The position numbers were made by a program, and so were the translations under genes. The notes below the pieces were generated by a model. That model was given only the letters and a program-made list of their open reading frames with translations. It searched no databases and was not told the DNA's origin. Shown here one piece after another: positions 1-9,100 of a stretch of DNA of 22,677 bases (positions are counted from its first letter, which is position 1; each line of letters opens with the position of its first letter). This DNA is from Lachnospiraceae bacterium UBA5902 (GTDB lineage: Bacteria > Bacillota > Clostridia > Lachnospirales > Lachnospiraceae). Location: assembly GCA_002431865.1 (NCBI GenBank), contig DJEI01000101.1:1-22677 (forward strand), given 5' to 3'.

Positions 1-91
1 TTAATTTAAGATGCAGGGGTATTCAAGGAAGATAGTTTTGGGCTATGTTTGCAGATGGATTTCTCCTGCGAAAGCCAAAGGAGGACGAAAT

Positions 92-1027
92 ATGGCAAAC
101 AGAGAGTACAAAAGTGACGTGTTTAGTATGTTGTTGGAGGACAATGCAAGAGCGTTGGATGTCTACAATGCGATGGCGGGGACGGCGTACACCGATCCGG
201 AGATTATCGAGATTCATACATTGGAAAGTGGTGTATCACTTACTGTGCACAATGATGCATCGTTTGTTGTGAGTATGGATTCGGTTCTGAATATCTACGA
301 GCATCAGTCAACGTATAACCCGAACATGCCACTTCGGGAACTGATTTATTTTGTGACCATCATCAAGAAGCTGGTCGAAAATAGATATCTGCTTAGTCAC
401 AAGCTGGTGAAGATACCGACACCAAAATTTGCAGTGTTCTACAATGGAGATAAAACGAGACCAGAGCGTGAAGTGCTGAAATTGTCCGATGCATATGAAA
501 ATCAGTCGGATGAGCCGCAGTTAGAGTTGATCTGCACCGTGTACAATATCAATCCGGGAAATAATGAGGATCTGAAGAAGCGGAGTCAGACGCTGCGAGA
601 GTATATGATATTTGTTGGATATGTAAATGAGAATCTTGCAAAAGCCAATAAGGGCGAGAAGGATTATGAGACTGCAATCAGAGATGCGGTGAACCGCTGC
701 ATTGCAGAAGATATCCTGAAGGACTTTTTGCTGGAGCGCAGAGAGGATGTGCAGAAAAGTATGATGTTTGATCTGACATACGAAAAACAGATGGAGAATG
801 CAAAGCGGGAATGGTATAACGACGGTGTGGAAGAAGGTACAATTCATTATTTAGCTTCTTTCATTGTAAAAAAGGTGAAGAAAAATAAAACGCTTGAGGA
901 AATCGCTGATGAGCTCGAAGAATCAATCGAAACTATCCAGCCAATATATGATATTGTGAACAAACATGCACCGGAATACGATGTGGATGCGATTACTGCA
1001 GAGGTATTGGAAGTACGGAATAAATAG
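92..1027 (+). CDS. Rpn-type PD-(D/E)XK nuclease / putative transposase
   Basis: A 311-residue protein resembling the Rpn (recombination-promoting nuclease) / PD-(D/E)XK family often annotated as putative transposase. The N-terminal part has the expected nuclease core: a beta-strand with N54-D55 followed by the E70-H-Q72-S strand, the D...ExQ arrangement of this fold. The C-terminal third is charged and helical and probably mediates DNA contact or oligomerisation. The frame is open from position 11, but I choose ATG 92 because AAAGGAGG lies 7 nt upstream (77-84) and the family begins close to this Met. It is followed by a clear terminator, so it seems monocistronic. Members of this family are scattered in many variable copies through Clostridia genomes; their natural role is not well established. 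Family assignment fairly sure, function inferred. Confidence 0.75.
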   Translation: MANREYKSDVFSMLLEDNARALDVYNAMAGTAYTDPEIIEIHTLESGVSLTVHNDASFVVSMDSVLNIYEHQSTYNPNMPLRELIYFVTIIKKLVENRYLLSHKLVKIPTPKFAVFYNGDKTRPEREVLKLSDAYENQSDEPQLELICTVYNINPGNNEDLKKRSQTLREYMIFVGYVNENLAKANKGEKDYETAIRDAVNRCIAEDILKDFLLERREDVQKSMMFDLTYEKQMENAKREWYNDGVEEGTIHYLASFIVKKVKKNKTLEEIADELEESIETIQPIYDIVNKHAPEYDVDAITAEVLEVRNK

Positions 1028-1040
1028 CTAGAAGTAAGTG

Positions 1041-1080
1041 AGGACAGGATAGTTGATCAAAGGTCAACTGTCCTGTTTTT
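1041..1080 (+). terminator. intrinsic terminator after the Rpn gene
   Basis: AGGACAG and AGTTGA on the left arm pair with TCAACT and CTGTCCT on the right, with a three-base bulge on the left, followed by TTTTT. It starts 13 nt after the stop codon. Confidence 0.8.
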
Positions 1081-1111
1081 GCAAATGTGGAGATACGTAT
1101 AGAAAAACACC

Positions 1112-1140
1112 TTGACACTACAAAATCCATTTGATAAAAT
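1112..1140 (+). promoter_or_regulatory. sigma-A promoter for the DUF2798 gene
   Basis: A perfect -35 box TTGACA (1112-1117) is followed after exactly 17 nt by TAAAAT (1135-1140). The predicted start near 1147 gives a leader of about 180 nt before the next gene, unusually long for a one-gene transcript. Confidence 0.75.
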
Positions 1141-1142
1141 GA

Positions 1143-1181
1143 GCAATGCGGCGGTTGTGCTTGCACAAGCCGGCATATTGC
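1143..1181 (+). other. leader hairpin in the DUF2798 transcript
   Basis: GCAAT/ATTGC, CGGC/GCCG and TTGTG/CACAA pair in order to form one long interrupted hairpin with a CTTG loop. It begins at or just before the predicted transcription start. It has no following U-run, so it is not a plain terminator; it may be a 5' stabiliser or part of a leader regulator. The remainder of the leader to 1329 holds a small GCC-GTTA-GGC stem and the AAGGAGG site. Confidence 0.4.
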
Positions 1182-1329
1182 GAAAACACACATGGAGCCG
1201 TTAGGCGACATGATATAATCCACACTCGGAAAAGAAAATAGAAGGTAAATATTGGAAACGCACATTCTCTTTGGAATGATAACGAACAACACAGTCTGTT
1301 AAGAATTATCATTTTAAGGAGGTTTTTTT

Positions 1330-1824
1330 ATGCCAAAAACAAAGTTTCAAGAGGTTATTTTCACGATTATGATGGTGTTCGTCATGGTGTATGCAATGAT
1401 CTGCTATAACATTGCACTGAACATCGGAGGGATGAGTAACGAAGTGTTTCTGTCCGCGTTCCATGAGCTTGTTACCATGGGACCAATTGCATTTGTGATT
1501 GATTTCTTTTTCATTGGAGCTATTGCGAAGAAGAAAGCGTTGAAGATCGTGAATCCGGAGAAGGAAAATCCGTTCCATCTGGTTCTTGCAATTTCATTTA
1601 TTTCAGTCGCTTTTATGTGTCCACTTATGAGTCTGGCAGCAACCATTCTCTTTAAGCATGCGGGCAATCAGTTTATTGCCGTCTGGTTACAGACATGTGC
1701 ATTTAATTTCCCGATGGCACTGTGTTGGCAGATCTTTTATGCGGGACCACTCGTACGTTTCCTGTTCCGCTTGATCTTCCGCGAGAAGCAGAAACAGGAA
1801 AATATGCAGAAAGCATTTGAATAA
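1330..1824 (+). CDS. DUF2798-family integral membrane protein
   Basis: A 164-residue hydrophobic protein with four likely membrane helices (about residues 8-30, 48-66, 83-105 and 118-145). The two halves look like a duplicated two-helix unit, each with a helix rich in small and aromatic residues followed by a basic cytoplasmic turn (AKKKALK, FREKQKQ). This organisation matches DUF2798 proteins, whose function is unknown. Start chosen at ATG 1330, 7 nt after AAGGAGG (1316-1322). It has its own consensus promoter with a long leader and its own terminator, so it is monocistronic. The family call rests on topology and general resemblance. Confidence 0.65.
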   Translation: MPKTKFQEVIFTIMMVFVMVYAMICYNIALNIGGMSNEVFLSAFHELVTMGPIAFVIDFFFIGAIAKKKALKIVNPEKENPFHLVLAISFISVAFMCPLMSLAATILFKHAGNQFIAVWLQTCAFNFPMALCWQIFYAGPLVRFLFRLIFREKQKQENMQKAFE

Positions 1825-1837
1825 CGATGGATGATAG

Positions 1838-1864
1838 AAAAAGGCTGCGTCATGCAGCCTTTTT
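1838..1864 (+). terminator. intrinsic terminator after the DUF2798 gene
   Basis: A-rich left flank, then GGCTGC paired with GCAGCC across a GTCAT loop, and TTTTT. The stem with flanking A and T tracts would also work in the reverse direction. Confidence 0.85.
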
Positions 1865-1982
1865 GTATCTAAAAAGAAAAAATTCCCCCAATTCATTTCT
1901 ACATATTTATCCGCGATTTGGAAACTTTTCTGGATCATTGAATATTCCCCAAATTCCCCTCAAAAATCCCTGTGATTTCTTG

Positions 1983-2011
1983 TTGCAAAATCTCCTCTAC
2001 TCGTGCATAAT
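1983..2011 (+). promoter_or_regulatory. sigma-A promoter for uraA-upp
   Basis: TTGCAA (1983-1988), 17 nt spacer, CATAAT (2006-2011). Transcription would start near 2018, leaving a leader of about 45 nt. That is too short for a PyrR-type attenuator, and none is visible. Confidence 0.6.
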
Positions 2012-2063
2012 AGAATATAAATAAATTCTCTTACAAATCAAGAGAGGGAAAGAGGTAAAAACT

Positions 2064-3461
2064 ATGAGCGACACAAATGATGGAGCAGTCAGAGACGCGA
2101 AAAAGCTCGGATTACCGAAGGTTTTGATCTTGGGATTACAGCATATGTTTGCAATGTTCGGTGCAACTATTCTGGTCCCAATTTTAGTGTCCGGGTATTT
2201 TGCAGATGCATGTGGAGAACCATTGACGAGAGGTTTGACCGTATCAGTCACACTTTTCTGCGCAGGCTTTGGTACATTGCTATTCCATGTATGTTCCAAA
2301 TTTAAGGTACCGGCGTTCCTTGGATCTTCGTTTGCATTCTTAGGTGGATTTTCAACCGTAGCCAATCTGGATACCGGTAAATTCGCCAACATGGCAGCAA
2401 ACGATAAGGTAGCCTATGCCTGTGGTGGTGTAGTTGCTGCTGGAGCATTGTATCTGATCATGGCATTGATCATCAAGCTGGTTGGTGTAAACCGAGTTAT
2501 GCGTTTCCTTCCACCAGTTGTAACCGGACCAATCATTATCTGTATCGGACTTTCACTTGCACCATCCGCAATCTCAAATGCCAGCACAAACTGGTGGCTT
2601 GCGGTAATCGCATTAGCAGTTATCATCATCTTCAATATCTGGGGTAAGGGCATGTTCAGGATTATTCCGATTCTGATGGGTGTTGTGATTTCTTACGTGG
2701 CAGCAGTAATCATGAATGCAGCAGGACTTACCAATCCGGATGGCAGTGCGATCATCGCATTTGAGTCGGTGAAATCCGCAAGCTTCTTCGGTGTACCATC
2801 GTTCCAGTTTGCGAAATTTGATCTTACAACGATTCTGGTTATGGCACCAATCGCAATCGCAGCGATGATGGAGCATGTGGGAGATATGTCAGCCATCTCC
2901 GCAACTGTTGGCAAGAACTTTATTCAGGATCCGGGTCTGCATCGTACATTAGTCGGTGATGGTCTTGCAACTGCATTTGCAGGTGCGATCGGTGGACCAG
3001 CCAACACAACATATGGTGAGAATACAGGCGTATTGGAGCTTTCCAAGGTATATGATCCAATGGTAGTCCGTCTGGCGGCCGTATTTGCAATCATCCTGTC
3101 CTTCATTCCGAAGTTTGCAGCCGTGATCTCCACGATGCCATCCGCAATCATCGGTGGTGTATCATTTATGTTATATGGTATGATTTCAGCCATCGGTGTA
3201 CGTAATGTCGTTGAAAACAGGGTGGATCTGACACGTTCCAGAAACCTGATCATCGCAGGTGTGATCTTCGTCTGTGGACTTGGTTTCTCAAATGGTATTA
3301 CATTTACAATAGGGGAGACATCTATCACACTGACAGCACTTGCCATCGCAGCGATTGCTGGTATTCTGTTAAATGCGATTCTGCCTGGAAATGATTATCA
3401 GTTTGGCGCAAACCCGGATGGTGACCAGAGCCGTGGTGTCTTTGTGAAGTCTAAGGAATAA
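2064..3461 (+). CDS. uraA: uracil permease (NCS2 family)
   Basis: A 465-residue nucleobase:cation symporter of the UraA/PyrP type, importing uracil across the cytoplasmic membrane. It is hydrophobic throughout, consistent with the 14-helix NCS2 fold. Family hallmarks are visible: the MEHVGD segment with E270-H271 (substrate-binding Glu in UraA) and the GDGLATAFAGAIGGPANTTYGENTGV signature with E319. The polar N-terminus (about 15 residues) and C-terminal tail are cytoplasmic. The ribosome site is a modest AAAGAGGT upstream of ATG 2064. It is followed after 78 nt, with no terminator, by upp, so uptake and phosphoribosylation of uracil are co-expressed. Discrimination from a xanthine permease rests on the upp partner and the GENTG motif. 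Confidence 0.9.
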   Translation: MSDTNDGAVRDAKKLGLPKVLILGLQHMFAMFGATILVPILVSGYFADACGEPLTRGLTVSVTLFCAGFGTLLFHVCSKFKVPAFLGSSFAFLGGFSTVANLDTGKFANMAANDKVAYACGGVVAAGALYLIMALIIKLVGVNRVMRFLPPVVTGPIIICIGLSLAPSAISNASTNWWLAVIALAVIIIFNIWGKGMFRIIPILMGVVISYVAAVIMNAAGLTNPDGSAIIAFESVKSASFFGVPSFQFAKFDLTTILVMAPIAIAAMMEHVGDMSAISATVGKNFIQDPGLHRTLVGDGLATAFAGAIGGPANTTYGENTGVLELSKVYDPMVVRLAAVFAIILSFIPKFAAVISTMPSAIIGGVSFMLYGMISAIGVRNVVENRVDLTRSRNLIIAGVIFVCGLGFSNGITFTIGETSITLTALAIAAIAGILLNAILPGNDYQFGANPDGDQSRGVFVKSKE

Positions 3462-3539
3462 TATAAAAGGTCAAAAGTCAGAATTCGTTTCTACTTGCAG
3501 GAAAGGTTCTGAGCTGTAAGAAAAAAAGGAGATTACAAA

Positions 3540-4184
3540 ATGGATTTTAAAAATGAAAAAAATATTACGATTTTTGAGCATCCGTTGATTCAGCACAAGA
3601 TTTCAATTCTGCGTGACAAGAATACAGGAACCAATGAGTTCCGTAAGCTCGTAGAAGAGATTGCAATGCTTGAAGGATTTGAAGCACTTGGAGATCTGCC
3701 ATTGCATGATGTAGAGATTGAGACTCCGATCGAGAAATGTATGACACCAATGATCTCCGGTCGTAAGCTTGCCATTGTTCCAATCCTCCGTGCAGGACTT
3801 GGCATGGTACCGGGCGTGCTCGCACTTGTACCATCTGCCAAGGTTGGTCATATCGGTATGTACCGTGATGAGGAGACACATATTCCACATGAGTATTACT
3901 GCAAGCTTCCAAATCCAATCGATGAGAGAATCATTGTTGTAACAGATCCAATGCTTGCAACCGGTGGTTCTGCAGTGGACGCGATCACACAGATTAAGGC
4001 ACATGGCGGAAAGAAGATCAAGTTTATGTGTATCATCGCTGCACCAGAAGGTGTACAGAAGCTGCATGAGGCACATCCAGATGTACAGATTTATGTTGGA
4101 CATTTGGATCGTGAGCTGAATGAGAATGCGTACATTTGTCCGGGACTTGGCGATGCAGGCGATCGTATCTTTGGTACAAAATAG
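3540..4184 (+). CDS. upp: uracil phosphoribosyltransferase
   Basis: A 214-residue type I phosphoribosyltransferase converting uracil plus PRPP to UMP in the cytosol. The PRPP-binding loop [13 protein letters not shown] and the uracil-binding C-terminal segment [14 protein letters not shown] are both intact, as is the RAGLGM motif near the middle. Length is close to the usual ~209. AAGGAG (3525-3530) precedes ATG 3540. It follows uraA in an apparent two-gene salvage operon and ends before a large palindrome. The C-terminal motif separates it from the regulatory PyrR-type proteins. Confidence 0.96.
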   Translation: MDFKNEKNITIFEHPLIQHKISILRDKNTGTNEFRKLVEEIAMLEGFEALGDLPLHDVEIETPIEKCMTPMISGRKLAIVPILRAGLGMVPGVLALVPSAKVGHIGMYRDEETHIPHEYYCKLPNPIDERIIVVTDPMLATGGSAVDAITQIKAHGGKKIKFMCIIAAPEGVQKLHEAHPDVQIYVGHLDRELNENAYICPGLGDAGDRIFGTK

Positions 4185-4209
4185 CAGACAATTTAATCTG
4201 ACCTTATAA

Positions 4210-4255
4210 AAAGCACAGAAACTGGGTATTTTAATATACCCAGTTTCTGTGCTTT
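4210..4255. terminator. 20-bp perfect palindrome between upp and pdxS
   Basis: A perfect 20-bp stem (4210-4229 with 4236-4255) with a six-base TTTAAT loop; the arms begin AAAGCACAG and end CTGTGCTTT. Only three T residues close the stem, then AATAAT, so the U-tract is weak. It is probably a bidirectional terminator for upp. Its 3' arm ends 47 nt before pdxS, so the pdxS promoter must overlap it or lie in the AT-rich stretch after it. Confidence 0.7.
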
Positions 4256-4302
4256 AATAATACCCGATAATTATAGTTTCATTATATATAGGAGGAATAA
4301 CA

Positions 4303-5178
4303 ATGAGCGAGAGCAGATATGAATTGAATAAGAACCTTGCACAGATGTTAAAGGGTGGTGTTATCATGGACGTTACAACACCTGAACAGGCAAGAATTGC
4401 ACAGGAAGCAGGCGCATGCGCAGTTATGGCCTTGGAGAGAATTCCAGCCGATATCCGTGCAGCAGGCGGCGTATCCCGTATGAGTGATCCAAAGATGATC
4501 AAGGGAATTCAGGAAGCTGTTACAATTCCGGTTATGGCAAAGTGCCGTATCGGACATTTCGTGGAGGCACAGATCCTCGAAGCAATCGAGATTGACTACA
4601 TCGATGAGAGTGAAGTTTTATCACCAGCCGATGATATTTACCATATTGACAAGACAAAGTTCAAGGTACCATTTGTCTGTGGTGCACGTGACCTTGGTGA
4701 AGCACTTCGTCGTATCGAGGAAGGTGCATCTATGATCCGTACAAAGGGTGAGCCGGGAACTGGTGATGTTGTACAGGCAGTTCGTCATATGCGTGCCATG
4801 AATTCTGAAATCCGTCGTATCGTTGGTATGGCAGAAGATGAAATCTACGAAGCAGCAAAGCAGCTTCAGGTACCAGTTGAGCTTGTACGTTACGTCCATG
4901 AGAATGGCAAGCTTCCAGTTGTAAACTTCGCAGCCGGTGGTGTTGCAACACCTGCTGATGCAGCACTTATGATGCAGCTTGGTGCAGAGGGTGTATTTGT
5001 TGGTTCTGGTATCTTCAGGTCAGGAAATCCTGCAAAACGTGCAGCAGCTATCGTTAAGGCTGTTACAAACTACCAGGATGCAAAGCTGATCGCTGAGCTT
5101 TCAGAAGACCTTGGTGAGGCTATGGTCGGAATCAATGAGTCTGAAATTGAGATTCTTATGGCAGAAAGAGGAAAGTAA
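4303..5178 (+). CDS. pdxS: pyridoxal 5'-phosphate synthase, PdxS subunit
   Basis: The 291-residue (beta/alpha)8 synthase subunit of the DXP-independent vitamin B6 pathway. It builds PLP from ribose 5-phosphate, glyceraldehyde 3-phosphate and the ammonia supplied by PdxT. Key residues are present: D23 in the IMDV strand, Lys80 in VMAKCRIGH (first Schiff-base lysine) and Lys148 in [10 protein letters not shown] (second lysine and phosphate loop). Length matches the family. A TAGGAGG site lies just upstream of ATG 4303. One base separates its stop from pdxT, so the two are translationally coupled and form the 12+12 complex. Confidence 0.97.
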   Translation: MSESRYELNKNLAQMLKGGVIMDVTTPEQARIAQEAGACAVMALERIPADIRAAGGVSRMSDPKMIKGIQEAVTIPVMAKCRIGHFVEAQILEAIEIDYIDESEVLSPADDIYHIDKTKFKVPFVCGARDLGEALRRIEEGASMIRTKGEPGTGDVVQAVRHMRAMNSEIRRIVGMAEDEIYEAAKQLQVPVELVRYVHENGKLPVVNFAAGGVATPADAALMMQLGAEGVFVGSGIFRSGNPAKRAAAIVKAVTNYQDAKLIAELSEDLGEAMVGINESEIEILMAERGK

Positions 5179-5179
5179 A

Positions 5180-5749
5180 ATGAAGATAGGAATATTGGCA
5201 TTGCAGGGTGCATTTGCAGAGCATGAGGCATCCCTTGATAAATTACATATTCCACACTTCGAGATCCGTCAGGCAGATAATCTGCAGGACGATATGGATG
5301 GATTGATCATTCCGGGCGGCGAGAGTACAGTTATGGGAAAGCTTCTGAAGGAGCTTTCCCTGTATGAGCCACTCAAGGCAAAGATCGAAGCAGGCCTGCC
5401 GGTCTTCGGTACCTGTGCCGGTTTGTTGCTTCTGGCAAAGGATATTGATGGAGAAGATGCACTTGGATTCCGGACGATGAATATCGTAGCCCGCAGAAAT
5501 GCTTACGGCAGACAGCTTGGCAGCTTCTTCGCAGAAGAAGACTTCAAGGGAATCGGAACCGTCGGCATGACATTTATCCGTGCGCCATATATCGAGAGTG
5601 TCGGGGATGGCGTCGATGTCCTGGCTGCATGCGATGGCAAGATCGTAGCTGCCCGTCAGGGAAAACAGCTCGTGACAGCATTCCATCCGGAGCTGACCGA
5701 AGAAGTAAAGATTCATCAATATTTTGTGGATATGATTTTGGAAAAATAA
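5180..5749 (+). CDS. pdxT: pyridoxal 5'-phosphate synthase, glutaminase subunit PdxT
   Basis: A 189-residue class I glutamine amidotransferase that releases ammonia for PdxS. The triad is intact: Cys79 in GTCAG, His169 and Glu171 in FHPEL. The N-terminal MKIGILALQGAFAEH and the IIPGGEST loop are diagnostic. I start at ATG 5180, one base after the pdxS stop, with AAAGAGG inside the pdxS end; the frame stays open back to 5111 but that stretch overlaps pdxS and lacks family similarity. Ends in a strong terminator, so pdxST is a two-gene operon. Confidence 0.97.
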   Translation: MKIGILALQGAFAEHEASLDKLHIPHFEIRQADNLQDDMDGLIIPGGESTVMGKLLKELSLYEPLKAKIEAGLPVFGTCAGLLLLAKDIDGEDALGFRTMNIVARRNAYGRQLGSFFAEEDFKGIGTVGMTFIRAPYIESVGDGVDVLAACDGKIVAARQGKQLVTAFHPELTEEVKIHQYFVDMILEK

Positions 5750-5760
5750 GAAAAAACACG

Positions 5761-5791
5761 AAAGAACCCTCGAATCAAGGGTTCTTTTTTT
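5761..5791 (+). terminator. intrinsic terminator after pdxT
   Basis: AAAGAACCCT pairs with AGGGTTCTTT over a seven-base loop and continues into TTTT; it lies 12 nt after the pdxT stop. Confidence 0.9.
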
Positions 5792-5806
5792 ATGCCTTAT
5801 CTTTGA

Positions 5807-5835
5807 TTGTAATTGTTCCTCGCATCTAGTATAAT
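5807..5835 (+). promoter_or_regulatory. sigma-A promoter for carB
   Basis: TTGTAA (5807-5812), 17 nt spacer, perfect TATAAT (5830-5835). Predicted start near 5842 gives a leader of roughly 280 nt that contains the whole structured element at 5921-6070. A weaker -10-like TATTAT at 6106-6111 lacks a convincing -35. Confidence 0.65.
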
Positions 5836-5920
5836 TAGGTGATTTTGGATAAAAATTCGATTTATTTATATAAATTATTTTTATCCAATGAGATTTTGAA
5901 ACAAAATAATATAGTATATA

Positions 5921-6070
5921 GAGTTGGACGTGTTTATTGATTCTAAAGCAGACCATCGGAACACGTCGGCACTTAATGAACGGCAAACTTGTTTGTCGTG
6001 AATTTAGTGTCCGTTGCGTGAGGAGCTGAGCGAGAGCGTGTCTGCATAGAATAATAAACACGTCCAACTC
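5921..6070 (+). repeat. structured palindromic element, copy A (carB leader)
   Basis: First of three related ~150-bp elements. Outer arm GAGTTGGACGTGTTTATT (5921-5938) pairs perfectly with 6053-6070. Inside, in order: TTCTA (5941-5945)/TAGAA (6047-6051); GCAGAC (5948-5953)/GTCTGC (6040-6045); CACG (5962-5965)/CGTG (6017-6020). Next come the conserved strands ACTTAATGA and GAATTTAGT flanking a variable hairpin (5979-5998), and a mini-hairpin GC-GAGA-GC (6030-6037). A further 11-bp inverted repeat, GATTTTGAAAC (5892-5902) with 6087-6097, encloses the element. It sits in the carB leader, ending 29-56 nt before the start codon. Its arms share no sequence with copies B and C, while the core does. 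Confidence 0.8.
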
Positions 6071-6125
6071 GTATCATAGTGTAAATGTTTCAAAATCGGA
6101 TTTAATATTATACAAGGGGGCAAAT

Positions 6126-9100
6126 ATGAGCAAAAGAGAAGACATTAAAAAAGTTCTGATTATCGGTTCCGGTCCAATCATTATCGGTCAGGCATGTGAG
6201 TTTGACTATTCCGGTACGCAGGCATGTAAAGCACTGAGACAGCTCGGTTACGAGATTGTTCTGGTGAATTCCAACCCTGCAACAATTATGACAGATCCTG
6301 GTATTGCGGATGTGACATATATTGAGCCATTGAATGTGACAAGACTGGAGCAGATTATTGCCAAGGAACGTCCAGATGCGATATTACCGAACCTCGGTGG
6401 TCAGTCTGGTCTTAATTTGTGTTCTGAGCTTGCAGCCGCAGGCATACTTGACAAATATAACGTAAAAGTCATCGGCGTTCAGGTAGATGCAATCGAACGT
6501 GGTGAGGATCGAATTGAATTTAAGAAAACTATGAACAAACTGGGAATCGAGATGGCGCGCAGTGAAGTTGCCTATTCTGTAGAAGAAGCACTTGCGATTG
6601 CAGATAAGCTTGGTTACCCAGTTGTTTTGCGTCCGGCCTATACAATGGGCGGTGCCGGTGGCGGACTTGTCTACAATGTAGAAGAGTTAAAGACCGTCTG
6701 TGCAAGAGGTCTGCAGGCGAGTCTTGTAGGACAGGTGCTGGTTGAGGAGTCAATCCTCGGCTGGGAAGAACTGGAACTCGAGGTTGTCCGTGATGCAAAG
6801 GGTAACATGATTACGGTCTGCTACATCGAGAACATCGATCCACTCGGTGTACACACGGGAGATTCTTTCTGTTCTGCACCAATGCTTACAATCTCTGAGG
6901 AATGTCAGAAGCGTTTGCAGGAGCAGGCATATAAGATTGTAGACGAAGTACAGGTCATCGGTGGAACAAACGTACAGTTTGCACATGATCCGGTGACTGA
7001 CCGAATCATTGTAATCGAGATCAATCCTAGAACTTCCCGTTCTTCTGCACTTGCTTCCAAGGCGACAGGATTCCCGATCGCACTTGTATCAGCTATGCTG
7101 GCAGCAGGACTTACATTGGATGAGATCCCTTGTGGCGTACACGGAACACTCGACAAATATGTTCCGGGTGGCGATTATGTCGTAATCAAGTTTGCGAGAT
7201 GGGCATTTGAAAAGTTCAAGGATGCGCAGGACAAGCTAGGTACCCAGATGCGTGCCGTTGGTGAAGTCATGAGTATTGGTAAGACTTACAAGGAAGCATT
7301 CCAGAAGGCAATCCGAAGCCTGGAGATCGGTCGTTACGGACTTGGCTTTGCGAAGGATTTCCATGAGAAAACAAAGGATGAGCTGCTTGCTATGCTGGTA
7401 GAACCAACCAGTGAGAGACAGTTTATCATGTATGAGGCACTTCGTAAGGGTGCGACAGTTGACGAGTTATACAACCTGACGAAGATCAAACACTACTTCA
7501 TTGAGCAGATGAAGGAGCTTGTAGAAGAGGAAGAAGCACTGCTTGCAAAGAAGGGGCAGACACTCGACAAGGATACAATGGAGCAGGCGAAGAAGGATGG
7601 TTTCTCAGACCGTTACTTAAGCAAGCTGCTCGAAGTTCCAGAGGACGATATCCGCAATACCCGTCTTGGCTATGGTATTACGGAGAGCTGGGAGCCGGTA
7701 CATGTAAGCGGAACCAAAGATCGTGCATATTATTATTCAACCTACAATGCACCGGATCATACAACGATTACGAACAACAAGAAGATCATGATTCTTGGCG
7801 GTGGCCCAAACCGTATCGGTCAGGGTATTGAGTTTGATTACTGTTGTGTACATGCAGCACTTGCATTAAAAGAGCTTGGATTTGAGACAATCATCGTTAA
7901 CTGTAATCCGGAGACGGTTTCTACAGATTACGATACATCCGATAAATTGTATTTTGAGCCATTGACACTCGAGGATGTACTTTCTATCTATGAGAAGGAG
8001 AAACCGGTTGGCGTCATCGCACAGTTCGGAGGGCAGACACCGTTAAATCTGGCAGCCGACTTGAAGAAGAATGGTGTGCGTATCCTTGGCACATCCCCGG
8101 AAGTCATCGATATGGCAGAGGATCGTGACCTCTTCCGTGCAATGATGGAGAAGCTTGACATCCCGATGCCAGAAGCTGGTATGGCAACGAATGTTGAGGA
8201 AGCACTGGCAGTGGCTGAGAAGATCGGTTATCCGGTTATGGTTCGCCCTTCGTATGTCCTTGGCGGACGTGGCATGGAGGTTGTCAATGAGCCGGAATCT
8301 CTGAAAAAATATATGGCAGCTGCTGTTGGTGTGACACCGGACCGCCCAATCCTGATCGACCGTTTCCTGCGCCATGCAACCGAGTGTGAGGCAGACGCAA
8401 TCGCAGATGGCAAGCATGCATTTGTACCAGCCGTTATGGAGCATATCGAGCTTGCAGGTGTTCACTCCGGTGATTCGGCATGTATTCTTCCGGCCAGAGG
8501 AATCCCCGAGAATCTCGTGGAGACGATCAAAGATTACACAAGAAAGATCGCAGAGGAAATGGGTGTCTGCGGTTTGATGAATATGCAGTACGCAATCGAG
8601 AACGACAAGGTATATGTACTTGAGGCAAATCCTCGCGCATCCCGTACCGTACCATTGGTTTCCAAAGTATGTGGCGTGTCTATGGTTAAGATCGCAACAC
8701 AGATCATGACAAGCGAGCTGACTGGTAAGCCGTCTCCACTTCCGGAGATGAAGGAAGTAAAGCCGAAGTATTATGGCGTGAAAGAGGCTGTGTTCCCATT
8801 CAACATGTTCCAGGAGGTTGACCCGGTATTAGGACCTGAGATGCGTTCAACCGGTGAGGTGCTTGGACTTTCTACGAATGTCGGCGAGGCATTCTACAAG
8901 GCACAGGAAGCAACGCAGACAAGACTTCCGAAGGAAGGCACAGTGCTCTTCTCTGTCAGCCGCAAGGATAAGCCGGAGGTTGTAGAGATTGCGAAGACAT
9001 TTGAAAGATGTGGATTCCATATCGTAGCAACTGGAACAACGTATGAGCTGCTGATCGCAAATGGCATTAAGGCAGACCGTATCAACAAGATGCAGGAAGG

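Noticed and set aside
11..91. Extended N-terminus of the Rpn-type protein
   Set aside because: The strong ribosome site at 77-84 and the family N-terminus support the start at 92.
1193..1219. Eight-codon leader peptide in the DUF2798 leader
   Set aside because: No ribosome-binding site and no runs of regulatory codons.
5971..6009. Hammerhead-like core (TTAATGA ... GAA) in the structured elements
   Set aside because: The CTGATGA core is not matched (CTTAATGA instead) and there is no consistent GTC cleavage site across the three copies; only the tandem G-A resemblance remains.
5243..6067. Long minus-strand reading frame over pdxT and the copy A element
   Set aside because: It runs antisense to pdxT and through palindromic non-coding sequence, with no ribosome site or recognisable domain.
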